Positions 1 through 8,110 of a DNA stretch of 36,007 nucleotides are shown piece after piece. The stretch is from Prochloraceae cyanobacterium. GTDB taxonomy: Bacteria > Cyanobacteriota > Cyanobacteriia > Cyanobacteriales > JASJDA01. The notes beneath the pieces are model-generated. The model did not search any database, had not been told where the DNA came from, and saw nothing but the letters and a program-made list of their open reading frames with translations. The position numbers were made by a program, and so were the translations under genes. The DNA lies in the NCBI GenBank assembly GCA_030065755.1, contig JASJDA010000027.1, forward strand, positions 1 to 36,007, in the 5' to 3' direction. Numbering within the stretch: position 1 is the first letter of the stretch; each line of letters begins with the position of its first letter.

Positions 1-22
1 CACAAGTGCTGTTTTTCAATGT

Positions 23-541
23 TTAGTGTTCAGTGCTGGGGGGTAATTGTTTCTGGTCAGCCAGTCTGGTAGAATAAATACGCTCGCTATTAGCGCTTAT
101 AAATTCTGCTAATTGTTTGATTCTTTTTTCTTCGTTATTAGTCGCAGAAAATTCGACAGCAAAGTAGGTTCCATAATCATTGACTCTCTTTGCCATTTGG
201 GCGGTAACGATACATGTTCCTAGTTGTAATTTAGCGATTGTCAACTTTCTTACTAACTCTAAAAAATTCCCAATTGACTCCGTTTTAAATAAAATATGGG
301 AGACAACATTTTCTCGATCGATAAAGAAAATCTCCAACCAATCTTGGTATGGATAGTTAAACAAAGTATCAGGAAATTCTCGACAACTTAGTATTTCTAA
401 ATCTAATGAACTACCAATTATTTCGGATTCCCCAATCTTGAAAACTCCTGATTTGCAATCGGCTCTGTAGCTTCTTGGATGCCCTGGAAAAAACACAAAA
501 CCATTGTTATCCTCTGGCAAGTCAAATGCATTTATGTACAT
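23..541 (-). CDS. Hypothetical protein, 172 aa
   Basis: I do not recognise this protein. It is 172 residues long, mixed alpha/beta in character, with no signal peptide and no convincing membrane segment. The ATG start is supported by AAAGGAC about seven bases upstream on the minus strand. The middle is rich in hydrophobic strands (LEIFFIDRENVVSHILF), followed by a likely helix and a polar, charged C-terminus. It is on the same strand as the next gene, 83 bp away, and could share its transcript. The 3' end lies close to the window edge but the stop codon is inside the window, so the gene is complete. Function is unknown. Confidence 0.7.
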   Translation of the reverse strand: MYINAFDLPEDNNGFVFFPGHPRSYRADCKSGVFKIGESEIIGSSLDLEILSCREFPDTLFNYPYQDWLEIFFIDRENVVSHILFKTESIGNFLELVRKLTIAKLQLGTCIVTAQMAKRVNDYGTYFAVEFSATNNEEKRIKQLAEFISANSERIYSTRLADQKQLPPSTEH

Positions 542-623
542 TGTTTTTGTCCTTTATTAATGTGTCGTTGTTGAGTGTCAAATGCTTAAATTCCCCTGCC
601 ACGTTTGACAGGAGAATATTTTT

Positions 624-1097
624 CTAGAAGAGTAAGTCTTCGTCTATTTCTGCTTCTGGCTGCCAATAGCCACCTATTTCAAACTCGTGCAAGTATGCTG
701 ATAAGGCTTCGCGCACTGCTTCCTCTGTAGGGCTTAGAGTTTTGACATTGACGAAAATTACTCGTGCTGGAACGGGATAGCCGCGATCGTCTGCTTCTTG
801 CTCTTTTGAATAGAGTTCTACCCTAATGTGGTATATTCTAGGTATATTTGAGGCAATACATAAAGCTTGTTTCGGAAAGCCATGTACGACCAAATCGTGG
901 GCTAATCCTTCAAGTTCGCATATGGTGCGACAGCGATTGTAAAGTTCGCGATCGATCGCTAAAGTAAGTTTGTTATACTGAAATTGCTCAAGACCAACTT
1001 GAGTAAACATAAGCGTAAAATTCAAAGATTTTGATTCCAAAAGACGATTGGCAGGGCTTGAATTCTGAACGATCGTCTTTTGATTTACGCTTACCAT
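624..1097 (-). CDS. Hypothetical protein, 157 aa
   Basis: Family not recognised. I place the start at the ATG at 1097 (MVSVNQK), because the longer reading frame would need a TTG at 1124 and neither site has a good ribosome binding site. The protein has a polar N-terminus, a central part with Cys residues (RCRTICELEG) and an acidic C-terminal tail ending in EIDEDLLF. There is no signal peptide or membrane segment. It is transcribed away from the small gene at 1201, so the roughly 100 bp between the two starts should hold both promoters. The open frame and composition support a real gene; function is unknown. Confidence 0.6.
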   Translation of the reverse strand: MVSVNQKTIVQNSSPANRLLESKSLNFTLMFTQVGLEQFQYNKLTLAIDRELYNRCRTICELEGLAHDLVVHGFPKQALCIASNIPRIYHIRVELYSKEQEADDRGYPVPARVIFVNVKTLSPTEEAVREALSAYLHEFEIGGYWQPEAEIDEDLLF

Positions 1098-1200
1098 TAT
1101 AATGTGGCGACAAATTAAAAACAAGCTTTATATATAAAAAATTTACAATTATAATGAGTCCCCATGCTAAAATCAAAAGTGAGAATTAGATTGAAGGGAA

Positions 1201-1422
1201 ATGGCAGGTAATAAAAATAGTGGTCGTCCAGGCGGAAACCCTGATATCAAAAATTATGGGTTTAAAACAGATAGAGACGAGCCTTTACGGGCAAGTCTTC
1301 ATATTAGATTAACTCCGTCAATAAAAAGTAAACTTAAAACAAAAGAAAACTGGCAAGAACGAGTGAGAGACGCTATTGCTCAAATAGCTTTAGAAGAAGA
1401 AGAAAATATCAAGTCCGCATAG
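1201..1422 (+). CDS. Small basic protein, 73 aa, possible ribbon-helix-helix type
   Basis: The protein starts MAGNKNSGRPGG, a Gly/Arg/Asn-rich opening seen in many small plasmid and phage proteins. It continues with a stretch that alternates like a beta strand (ASLHIRLTPSIKSKL) and then a helix. That order, strand then helices, resembles ribbon-helix-helix DNA-binding proteins, but I cannot confirm the fold. The start is well supported: GAAGGGA lies just upstream of the ATG. The gene is divergent from the one at 1097 and is followed at once by a GATCCGC-type palindrome. A role as a small regulator of neighbouring genes is possible but is inference only. Confidence 0.65.
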   Translation: MAGNKNSGRPGGNPDIKNYGFKTDRDEPLRASLHIRLTPSIKSKLKTKENWQERVRDAIAQIALEEEENIKSA

Positions 1423-1464
1423 GTGCGATCGCTCCACCGATCCGCCGTGCGGATCCTTACGCAC
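1423..1464. repeat. GATCCGC palindromic repeat, copy 1
   Basis: GTGCG...CGCAC arms enclose an inner GATCCGC-CGT-GCGGATC palindrome and a HIP1 octamer GCGATCGC. It lies immediately after the stop of the small gene at 1201. It is one of nine related palindromes in the window. Confidence 0.7.
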
Positions 1465-1608
1465 ACCATTAATATCTATGGTTGCCTTGAGAAAATCTTT
1501 CTTTGCCTAGTGTCCGAGTGTTGTTGCGATCAAGACGAGAGACAATTCAGAGTTTTGACATCTTGCTCTACATTGGTGTTATGTCTGTAGTATAGTTGTT
1601 GATATGTA

Positions 1609-1680
1609 GCTACCCGTGAGTTTTGTTGCTCGACTTTAATGAATGAACCGTCTAGTTTAAATGTGTGGTGTAGAAGGGCG
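1609..1680 (+). repeat. 72-bp direct repeat, left copy
   Basis: This segment matches 3892-3963 at 69 of 72 positions by eye, in the same orientation. The two copies bracket 2.2 kb that contains the membrane/PDZ/pentapeptide gene and the GGCAAA array. It contains a spurious ATG that opens a short frame, which I do not accept as a gene. The rest of 1465-1843 shows no gene and is AT-rich just before the 1844 start. Confidence 0.85.
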
Positions 1681-1843
1681 CTTCTTAAAAAGATCTATTG
1701 TCAATCTGAATTTGAGATTTGTTTCAGAAATTACAAGAGAAAAATTCTAATAATTACAATTAAGTTAAAGGAATATAAAAACATAACATTAAATCTATTC
1801 CACTGCAAATTAGGTTTAAGATATCCGTTTGGGTTCTGGATAG

Positions 1844-3490
1844 ATGTGGATTTTTAATCGCTCGCTGTTCCAATCTAAATCCCCTCATGCTGACGAGCAA
1901 AAACAGCCAACATCTGTCAAAGAAGAGGAGATAAAAGAATTAGCTGAAAAGCTTTGGAAAGCTGAAGGCTCCATAAAGATACTTAAAGATTCTTATTACC
2001 ATCGAGCGCGACAAAAATTAGAAACTGATTGGAGAGAACAAGCTAGAAGAACATTGTTTAATATAGGGAATCGAGCTAAAAGATCTCTTCAAAGTTTATA
2101 CAATTACAGCTCATTAAGAATCATTTGGGAGAAAATTTGTCCGCCAAAGGATGCAAGTGGTAAGCGAGGAGCTTCAACGTTTATTTTGTGGATTCTGGGA
2201 ATTCACTTTGCCACTTTTGGTATTGCCAGTGGTCGATATGAAAATCGGAAAGATACTTTGGAAACTGGTATAACTGTTGTTGCTACTCAGTTAGGTACTA
2301 ATAGGAAAGCAGCTAATCGTTTAGTTAATATTCAACAAACACCAATCCCTATACCTCCACAAATTCCTACATTTCAAGAGATCTTTAATATTAAAAATAT
2401 TGAAGATCTTGAATATTTTTGGTCAAAATCTACGTCGCCTTATTACTCCCTTTTTGGAGATCTAAAACTAAATCAAGAGATTATTATCGAGGTCAAAGAT
2501 CTGATAGTTAGTGAAAAAGAGAATCTAAAGGAAGTTAACTTAAGTAAAATCGACCTCAGTTTTGCCGACCTGAGAGAAGCCAAACTCAGTTTTGCCAACC
2601 TCAGTAGTGCCAACCTCAAATATGCCGACCTGAGAGAAGCCAAACTCAGTAGTGCCGACCTCAGTTTTGCCAACCTCATAGGTGCCAAACTCAGAAGTGC
2701 CAACCTCAGTTTTGCCGACCTGAGAGAAGCCAAACTCAGTTTTGCCAACCTCAGTAGTGCCAACCTCAAATATGCCGACCTGAGAGAAGCCAAACTCAGT
2801 TTTGCCAACCTCAAATATGCCGACCTCAGAAGTGCCAAGCTCATAGGTGCCAACCTCAGTAGTGCCGACCTGAGAGAAGCCAAACTCAGAGGTGCCAACC
2901 TCAGAAGTGCCAACCTCAGAAGTGCCAACCTCAGTTTTGCCGACCTGAGAGAAGCCGAACTCAGAGGTGCCAACCTCAGTAGTGCCGACCTCAGTAGTGC
3001 CAACCTCAAATATGCCGACCTCAGTAGTGCCAACCTCAAATATGCCGACCTCAGTAGTGCCAAACTCATAGGTGCTTACCTTGAAAAAGCTGATTTTACG
3101 AGTAAGGAGGAAACTGGAGTTGGTTTGACAATTGTTAGATCGTATTCGGGTCGATTCTTCGTCAGCATAGTTTATGAAAACACTTCAGCCTCTGAGAAAG
3201 GCATCAAGAAAAGGGATATGATCGTCAAAATTAACGGCAAAGAGACTAAGAAAATAAATATAGATGAAGCTAATAAGCTCCTTTTTGATAAAGAAGGCAC
3301 TGAAGTAACATTAACAATCCAACGAAACGATCAGCAAAAGGATTATGTTCTAGTTAGCGATCGCTTTACTATATCCGTCCAAGGTTTAACCCCAGAGCAA
3401 ATAAAGAAAGCTAAGAACTGGGAAAAAGCCAAATACGACCCAGAGTTCCGCCAACTACTTGAATCAACTGAAGAAACTGAATCGAATTGA
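1844..3490 (+). CDS. Membrane-anchored pentapeptide-repeat protein with C-terminal PDZ domain
   Basis: The 548-aa protein has four parts. Residues 1-100 are charged and helical, probably coiled coil. Residues about 111-130 (STFILWILGIHFATFGIASG) form one likely membrane segment. Residues about 230-418 are some 37 pentapeptide repeats of the A(D/N/K)Lxx type, which fold as a right-handed quadrilateral beta helix. Residues about 424-505 look like a PDZ domain (GVGLTIV at the carboxylate-binding loop position, then KRDMIVKINGKET and TVTLTIQRN-like strands). PDZ domains bind protein C-termini, so the likely role is a membrane scaffold or sensor; that is inference. Repeat units are nearly identical at DNA level, which suggests recent expansion. 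A terminator-like hairpin follows at 3654. The gene converges on another pentapeptide gene at 3972. Confidence 0.85.
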   Translation: MWIFNRSLFQSKSPHADEQKQPTSVKEEEIKELAEKLWKAEGSIKILKDSYYHRARQKLETDWREQARRTLFNIGNRAKRSLQSLYNYSSLRIIWEKICPPKDASGKRGASTFILWILGIHFATFGIASGRYENRKDTLETGITVVATQLGTNRKAANRLVNIQQTPIPIPPQIPTFQEIFNIKNIEDLEYFWSKSTSPYYSLFGDLKLNQEIIIEVKDLIVSEKENLKEVNLSKIDLSFADLREAKLSFANLSSANLKYADLREAKLSSADLSFANLIGAKLRSANLSFADLREAKLSFANLSSANLKYADLREAKLSFANLKYADLRSAKLIGANLSSADLREAKLRGANLRSANLRSANLSFADLREAELRGANLSSADLSSANLKYADLSSANLKYADLSSAKLIGAYLEKADFTSKEETGVGLTIVRSYSGRFFVSIVYENTSASEKGIKKRDMIVKINGKETKKINIDEANKLLFDKEGTEVTLTIQRNDQQKDYVLVSDRFTISVQGLTPEQIKKAKNWEKAKYDPEFRQLLESTEETESN

Positions 3491-3493
3491 AAT

Positions 3494-3528
3494 GCGATCT
3501 CGCGCCCGATCCGCGTAGCAGCGCGAGA
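3494..3528. repeat. GATCCGC palindromic repeat, copy 2
   Basis: TCTCGCGC...GCGCGAGA arms flank a CCGATCCGCGTAGCA centre. It begins four bases after the stop codon of the gene at 1844, so it lies in its 3' untranslated region. Confidence 0.75.
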
Positions 3529-3653
3529 AATCAGTGTTCTTACTGTTGTTTGGTGGTAGAGAGAAAGATATTCTTGACTTATACGGAAATTCTATTAACT
3601 TCGATTTTATTCACACCAGTTTTACACCTTCAACCTAATATTTGTTTCCCTTA

Positions 3654-3679
3654 AACCAGTCAGGCGGCTGGTTATTTTT
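3654..3679 (+). terminator. Rho-independent terminator after the 1844 gene
   Basis: AACCAG and CTGGTT form a 6-bp stem with an 8-base loop, followed by ATTTTTG. It is about 165 bp after the stop of the gene at 1844 and in the right orientation to end its transcript. Confidence 0.55.
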
Positions 3680-3694
3680 GTTTCTTCTTCTGGT

Positions 3695-3880
3695 GGCAAA
3701 GTAAGACTTTAAAAAAAAACTTATCGGCAAAGTCAGACTTTAAAAAAACTTTGCGGCAAATTCAGACTTTAAAAACTCACGGCAAAGTTATGCTTCCTCT
3801 GCGGCAAACTTATGCTTTCATTTTTTGGACTTACGGCAAATTTATGATTCCATTTCCTACTTACGGCAAGTTTATGCTTT
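3695..3880 (+). repeat. Seven-copy GGCAAA repeat array
   Basis: Seven imperfect copies of GGCAAAGTCAGACTTT begin at 3695, 3726, 3755, 3781, 3803, 3835 and 3865, spaced 22-32 bp. The first three carry CAGACTTT or AAGACTTT; the last four drift to TTATGCTTT. No reading frame covers them. The array stops 11 bp before the second 72-bp repeat. Arrays of this style act as transposase-binding sites at Tn7-like or Tn5053-like ends, or as iterons. No transposase or replication gene is adjacent, so the role is unknown. Confidence 0.75.
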
Positions 3881-3891
3881 CAATTTGATTT

Positions 3892-3963
3892 GCTATCCGT
3901 GAGTTTTGTTGCTCGACTTTAATGAATGAACCGTTTAGTTTAATTGTGTGGTGTAGAAGGGCG
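3892..3963 (+). repeat. 72-bp direct repeat, right copy
   Basis: Second copy of the repeat at 1609-1680, with three differences by eye. It directly follows the GGCAAA array and ends 8 bp before the stop codon of the pentapeptide gene at 3972. Confidence 0.85.
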
Positions 3964-3971
3964 ATTGCTAT

Positions 3972-6032
3972 TTACTCAGCGTCTTGCCAGCCTTCTAAAA
4001 TAGCAACTCCTACATTTACGTAAGGGTTATCTAAGAACTCTTTCATTGCTTCCTTCCAACCTGCTTGTAAAGCACTCACGAATCTTGCCTTTAAAGTTGG
4101 GGAAAGTGCTGCATTTACAAAAGCTTCTTGCTGCTCCACAGTCGCAGTAGGATTGCTTTCTTCTAACTGTTTCAATAACTTTTGAATTTCTGCTGCTGCG
4201 TCAGCGAGGGTTTGTTTTTGTTCTGGGGAGTAGGTGATTGAATGGTCATTAAACGTGCCTCCAGTTTGTGTGCCACCTTCAGCCGCGAAACCTCCGCCAA
4301 ACTTAGAACCACGAAGATCGTATTTTGTATTTTCTTTTTCTGCCATAGTTTCAATAATTCCTATTAATCTAGTATTATCCTTACGTATAATTTCTACTTG
4401 TTGGTAATAAAAATCTTTTTGTTCGTCTAAAAGTTTTATTTTTTCATCTTTAGCTTCCAACTGTAACTCATATTTCTGCCGAAATTTTTGTTCGTACTCT
4501 CCTTCATCTACATCATTTGGTACTTTGACCCGAATAACAAAAGCGCCATCGCCTTTATTTTCTATTGTCTGTACAACAGGTAATTCTCCTGTATCGCTCT
4601 CTACCCGAAGCTCTTGGAACGTTTTAAGGAATATTTGCCAATCTATACCATCTTTAAAAATTAGATCTACTGTTTCTGTTATCTTTGTGAATAACTTGGT
4701 AAATTCTCCTGGCTGAAAGTTTTTTGTCGAATCTGCGGGTCTACGTTCTTGTTTGTTTTCTTTTAAATAAATGTAATCACAAATTACACCATTTAAATTA
4801 GTTTCACTGTTAATATTCCAATCTTCTATGCAAGCTCCAGTAAGTATGGCATTTTGAAAATTAGTTCCTAGTGCTTGAATTCTTGTCAGGTTAACTTCAG
4901 TTAAATTAGCCTCACTTAGATTTTGTGAGTTGAAGTTTCTCTCTTTTAAGTCATTTCCGCTTAGATTTACCCCTTTTAAATCGATTTTCCTCAAGTCGAT
5001 ATTACTTAGATCGATGTGTTTGAAGCTGCTTCCTCTTAACTTGGCACCACTCAGGTTGGCCTCTCTCAGGTGGGCACCACTCAGGTCGGCATTACTCAGG
5101 TCGGCATTACTCAGGTTGGCCTCTCTCAGGTGGGCACCACTCAGGTCGGCCTCTCTCAGGTTGGCCTCTCTCAGGTTGGCCTCTCTCAGGTTGGCCTCTC
5201 TCAGGTCGGCACCACTCAGGTTGGCCTCTCTCAGGTCGGCACCACTCAGGTCGGCATTACTCAGGTTGGCACCACTCAGGTTGGCCTCTCTCAGGTGGGC
5301 ACCACTCAGGTGGGCCTCTCTCAGGTTGGCACCACTCAGGTTGGCCTCTCTCAGGTGGGCACCACTCAGGTGGGCCTCTCTCAGGTTGGCCTCTCTCAGG
5401 TTGGCCTCTCTCAGGTAGGTACTACTCAGGTTGGCACCACTCAGGTCGTGACTTACTCCACCTTGGTTGACAATCTCCCATACTCTACGCCATTTCGCAT
5501 TTATTCTGGTTTTTTCATTAATTTGAGTGTTTTTTAAATTAGCGCTACTGAGGTCGGCATTTCTCAGGTCGGCATTTCTCAGGTCGGCATTTCTCAGGTC
5601 GGCATTTCTCAGGTCGGCATTTCTCAGGTCGGCTTCTGTGAGGTTAGCACCACTCAGGTCGGCCTCTCTCAGGTCGGCATAACTCAGGTCGGCATTTCTC
5701 AGGTGGGCACCACTCAGGTCGGCATTTCTCAGGTGGGCACCAATCAGGTCGGCTTCTGTGAGGTGGGCACCACTCAGGTCGGCCTCTCTCAGGTCGGCAC
5801 CAATCAGGTCGGCACCACTCAGGTGGGCATAACTCAGGTCGGCTTCTGTGAGGTGGGCACCAATCAGGTCGGCATAACTCAGGTAGGTACTACTCAGGTC
5901 GGCACTACTGAGGTCGACTTCTGTGAGGTCGGCACCACTCAGCTTAGGCTTAATAGCAGGATTCTCTTTACGCCACTGATTCCACTCCTTTACACTTCGC
6001 CTTAGAATTTTTAAATGCTGAAGGTTAGCCAT
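3972..6032 (-). CDS. Pentapeptide-repeat protein with C-terminal coiled-coil and conserved tail
   Basis: A 686-aa protein. After a short basic N-terminus (residues 1-30) come two blocks of pentapeptide repeats, roughly 31-170 and 205-395, split by a non-repeat linker containing KWRRVWEIVNQGG. Then follow a helical region, a VIRVKVPND-like strand segment, a coiled coil (about 500-570), a Gly-rich stretch (KYDLRGSKFGGGFAAEGG) and a C-terminal helical domain starting near SPEQKQTLADAAAEIQKLL. That tail is shared by many cyanobacterial pentapeptide proteins, and its function is not known to me. No signal peptide or membrane segment is seen, so it is probably cytosolic. The start is supported by CGAGG upstream of the ATG. 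Repeat units are almost identical at DNA level. A long open frame on the opposite strand is only a by-product of the 15-bp period. Confidence 0.85.
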   Translation of the reverse strand: MANLQHLKILRRSVKEWNQWRKENPAIKPKLSGADLTEVDLSSADLSSTYLSYADLIGAHLTEADLSYAHLSGADLIGADLREADLSGAHLTEADLIGAHLRNADLSGAHLRNADLSYADLREADLSGANLTEADLRNADLRNADLRNADLRNADLRNADLSSANLKNTQINEKTRINAKWRRVWEIVNQGGVSHDLSGANLSSTYLREANLREANLREAHLSGAHLREANLSGANLREAHLSGAHLREANLSGANLSNADLSGADLREANLSGADLREANLREANLREANLREADLSGAHLREANLSNADLSNADLSGAHLREANLSGAKLRGSSFKHIDLSNIDLRKIDLKGVNLSGNDLKERNFNSQNLSEANLTEVNLTRIQALGTNFQNAILTGACIEDWNINSETNLNGVICDYIYLKENKQERRPADSTKNFQPGEFTKLFTKITETVDLIFKDGIDWQIFLKTFQELRVESDTGELPVVQTIENKGDGAFVIRVKVPNDVDEGEYEQKFRQKYELQLEAKDEKIKLLDEQKDFYYQQVEIIRKDNTRLIGIIETMAEKENTKYDLRGSKFGGGFAAEGGTQTGGTFNDHSITYSPEQKQTLADAAAEIQKLLKQLEESNPTATVEQQEAFVNAALSPTLKARFVSALQAGWKEAMKEFLDNPYVNVGVAILEGWQDAE

Positions 6033-6259
6033 ATATCATAACCTCGGAGTGCAGATTGCGGGCTTAAATCAATCTTTAAGGTCAAATGTAATTAGCGATC
6101 GCCTATAACATCAATTATATTTATTGTTCAAATTAACTATACTAATTATCGGTAGAATTTCTGATGCTTTTATAGGCAAGTCAAAGTAATCTGATATGGA
6201 TGAGTTTAAATCTCTTATTTTGCTTATTGACGTTAAGTAGATATTTGTTGTACTGAAAG

Positions 6260-6286
6260 CCAACCATTGAGTTGGTGTTTTTTTTT
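6260..6286 (+). terminator. Terminator-like hairpin with T-run
   Basis: CCAAC and GTTGG form a 5-bp stem with a 6-base loop, followed by TG and nine T residues on the plus strand. Both flanking genes are on the minus strand, so it may end antisense transcription, or it may be chance. I see no gene in 6033-6304. Confidence 0.3.
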
Positions 6287-6304
6287 GCTTAAACCAGTCA
6301 AATA

Positions 6305-6760
6305 TTAAACGGTTTTAATTGACAAGTTTAAATAACCCGTTCCCACTTCTAGATCGGGGTTGGCGGTTAATTCGTCTCTAATGTTTCTAACAGTCCAATC
6401 TAGATTAATCCAGTTTTCAATCCCGCCATTCAACCAACTATTATTAAGATTTATTTCCTCTCTAACGCCATTAATACTTACTTTTATTTTGTCCAGTTTG
6501 CGCAAACTTAAAATAGTAGGATAAGTATAGATGTTGTTGCCATCAACTACGCCATTAGTAAGGAGATTGGTGGTAGTCCCGTCTCGTTCTAAGGAGATGG
6601 TAAAGTTAATAGGAAACTCGATCGCATTGGAGATAACTAGATCGGAAACTATTAATTGTTCTAAATCTGCACCTTGATACTGTTCTAGAGCCTGATAAAC
6701 TTCTAAGTCTGGCTTTACCTGTAATGTAAATAATTCTGTAGCAATTGGAAGTCTTGGCAT
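6305..6760 (-). CDS. Hypothetical protein, 151 aa
   Basis: Start chosen at the ATG at 6760 (MPRLPIATELF); the longer frame to 6835 adds an AT-rich, unlikely N-terminus. The protein is rich in beta-strand-like segments with regular Asn/Asp turns (LVISNAIEFPINFTISLERD, VSINGVREEINLNN), which suggests a beta-sandwich. It has no signal peptide or membrane segment. A short beta-rich remnant on the same strand at 8725-8889 has a similar style but I could not align the two. Function unknown. It diverges from the CoiA-like gene at 6921. Confidence 0.6.
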   Translation of the reverse strand: MPRLPIATELFTLQVKPDLEVYQALEQYQGADLEQLIVSDLVISNAIEFPINFTISLERDGTTTNLLTNGVVDGNNIYTYPTILSLRKLDKIKVSINGVREEINLNNSWLNGGIENWINLDWTVRNIRDELTANPDLEVGTGYLNLSIKTV

Positions 6761-6920
6761 TATAATAATCTTAATATCTTTGATTATAACAATATTATCT
6801 TTTAAAAGTTTTTTTTGTAACGAACATAATATCAATCGACTTTAGGTTGGCTAGAAAAAATTCTAGAGATGTGTTTTGTCGCTACAATTTGATTAGCAAC
6901 TGTATCAAAAAAGGGTTTAA

Positions 6921-7952
6921 ATGTGGTTAGAATACGCTCTAGGCAAAGATGAGAGTCTAGTTTCGATTGATGATGTCAAGCGAGGCAGAAACAATTATTA
7001 CTGCCCATATTGCCAAGGAGAATTAGTTGCTAAAAAAGGCAAAATCAAAGCCCATCATTTTGCTCATATTGGAGAAACCTGTAATCCTGTCAAAAATAAA
7101 ACTGTTAATCTGCCGCTATTTTGGGGCTTTGATTTGATATTATCGCGAGATAAGCTAAACTATTTAAAACAGCTTGAATCAAATTCTTTTGAACCTAAAA
7201 TATATTACAAGTATAGCTTAAAAGGAATACCAGACAAAAGATGTAGCTTTCTCAAAGAAAAAGGTATAATCGATAATATTTCCTCAAATAAATATGAACT
7301 AACAAATTTGGGAAAAGTCATCCTTAAAAAACTTTCTTTATTGCAGTTTAGTGAAGTACAAGAACTTTTATGCCAAAAAAAACTTGAGGAATTAAAAAGC
7401 TGGATTTTAGGAATAGCTAACTTGCTCGAACACGACATTAAGTATAAAAAAACAAAAAACTATCTAAATAGCTCTATTGAATCTAAAGAATATCTTGATT
7501 CAAGCATCAAAAGAAAAGAAAAACTTTTACAAGAAACTATTGTAGACCTTAAAATTTACTGCGCTCAATATAGAAAAGTTTTGATTTCAAACTTATATTT
7601 TTTACGCATAACAACTCATAATGAAACATTTTATAAAATTGGTGTTACAAGCAGAGACATTGAAGAAAGAATTAAAAAGATAAGTTCCGATCTATCAAAA
7701 CTATTCAATGATTTGTCAGTTGTTTTGTTGGGTATATGGCAGCACAGAAGTAATGTCGAGCATTATTTTAAATATCGTTATGAAAATTTCAAGTATCCTC
7801 TGGGGAGCCTAACGGAATATTTTAAATTCTCAGACCCCGCGCCTGTTCTACAAGATTTAAACACTCTAAAACCAAAACAACTTTCTCAATTAGAAAAAGA
7901 GATTATAGACGGAAAAACAGCAGATAATTTTGTTATACCTTCACAATTTTAA
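6921..7952 (+). CDS. CoiA-like zinc domain plus GIY-YIG-like nuclease domain (paralogue 1)
   Basis: A 343-aa protein with two recognisable ends. Residues 1-60 carry a metal-binding pattern, C28-P-Y-C31, H45-H46-F-A-H49 and C54, matching the N-terminal part of CoiA-like proteins. Residues about 225-310 look like a T5orf172/GIY-YIG-type nuclease domain: LYFLRI, then FYKIGVTSR, an ER pair, and NVEHYFKYRY ending in LTEYFKF. The middle is helical and Lys-rich. CoiA acts on incoming DNA in competence in other bacteria; here a nuclease role on DNA is the reasonable inference. The gene is clearly homologous over its whole length to the gene at 27589. Translation is AT-rich compared with that paralogue, so the two copies have diverged in base composition. 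Confidence 0.75.
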   Translation: MWLEYALGKDESLVSIDDVKRGRNNYYCPYCQGELVAKKGKIKAHHFAHIGETCNPVKNKTVNLPLFWGFDLILSRDKLNYLKQLESNSFEPKIYYKYSLKGIPDKRCSFLKEKGIIDNISSNKYELTNLGKVILKKLSLLQFSEVQELLCQKKLEELKSWILGIANLLEHDIKYKKTKNYLNSSIESKEYLDSSIKRKEKLLQETIVDLKIYCAQYRKVLISNLYFLRITTHNETFYKIGVTSRDIEERIKKISSDLSKLFNDLSVVLLGIWQHRSNVEHYFKYRYENFKYPLGSLTEYFKFSDPAPVLQDLNTLKPKQLSQLEKEIIDGKTADNFVIPSQF

Positions 7953-7987
7953 CCAAAATATCAAGTATAATAATAATAATAGCATTT

Positions 7988-8101
7988 ATTGAAAAAGTTC
8001 AGTTTTATTATGTAACCCTTTATAAAGCAGTTAAGTTATTGGTTAAAGCAAAAAAAGTTATCGGAAAAGGGTTACATAATAAAAATAAAAACATCTTTTT
8101 T
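7988..8101 (-). mobile_element. Small palindromic element, copy A
   Basis: Perfect 19-bp inverted arms at 8003-8021 and 8066-8084 enclose a core that, on the minus strand, contains CCGATAACTT and AACTTAACTGCTTTAT. The same core occurs at 16.8 kb and 22.2 kb. The outer end reads AAAAAGATGTTTTTATTTTT on the minus strand, matching GAAAAGATGTCTTTATTTTT of copy B. Outer limits are approximate and set by that alignment. It lies just upstream of the Uma2 gene and may displace or supply its leader. Confidence 0.7.
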
Positions 8102-8110
8102 CTCAAAATT

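Noticed and set aside
1639-1857. Open frame of 72 codons between the left 72-bp repeat and the 1844 gene
   Set aside because: It begins inside the direct repeat, is AT-rich, and overlaps the start of the real gene; no protein-like features.
2473-3069. Long antisense frame opposite the pentapeptide array of the 1844 gene
   Set aside because: Arises from the 15-bp period, giving a low-complexity LRLALLRSA pattern; not a gene.
3695-3880. CRISPR array
   Set aside because: The GGCAAA units are short and diverging, spacing is irregular, and the segments between are themselves repeats, not unique spacers.
4930-6005. Several frames antisense to the 3972 pentapeptide gene
   Set aside because: Same cause: periodic DNA opens all frames; products are simple QVG or LRSA repeats.
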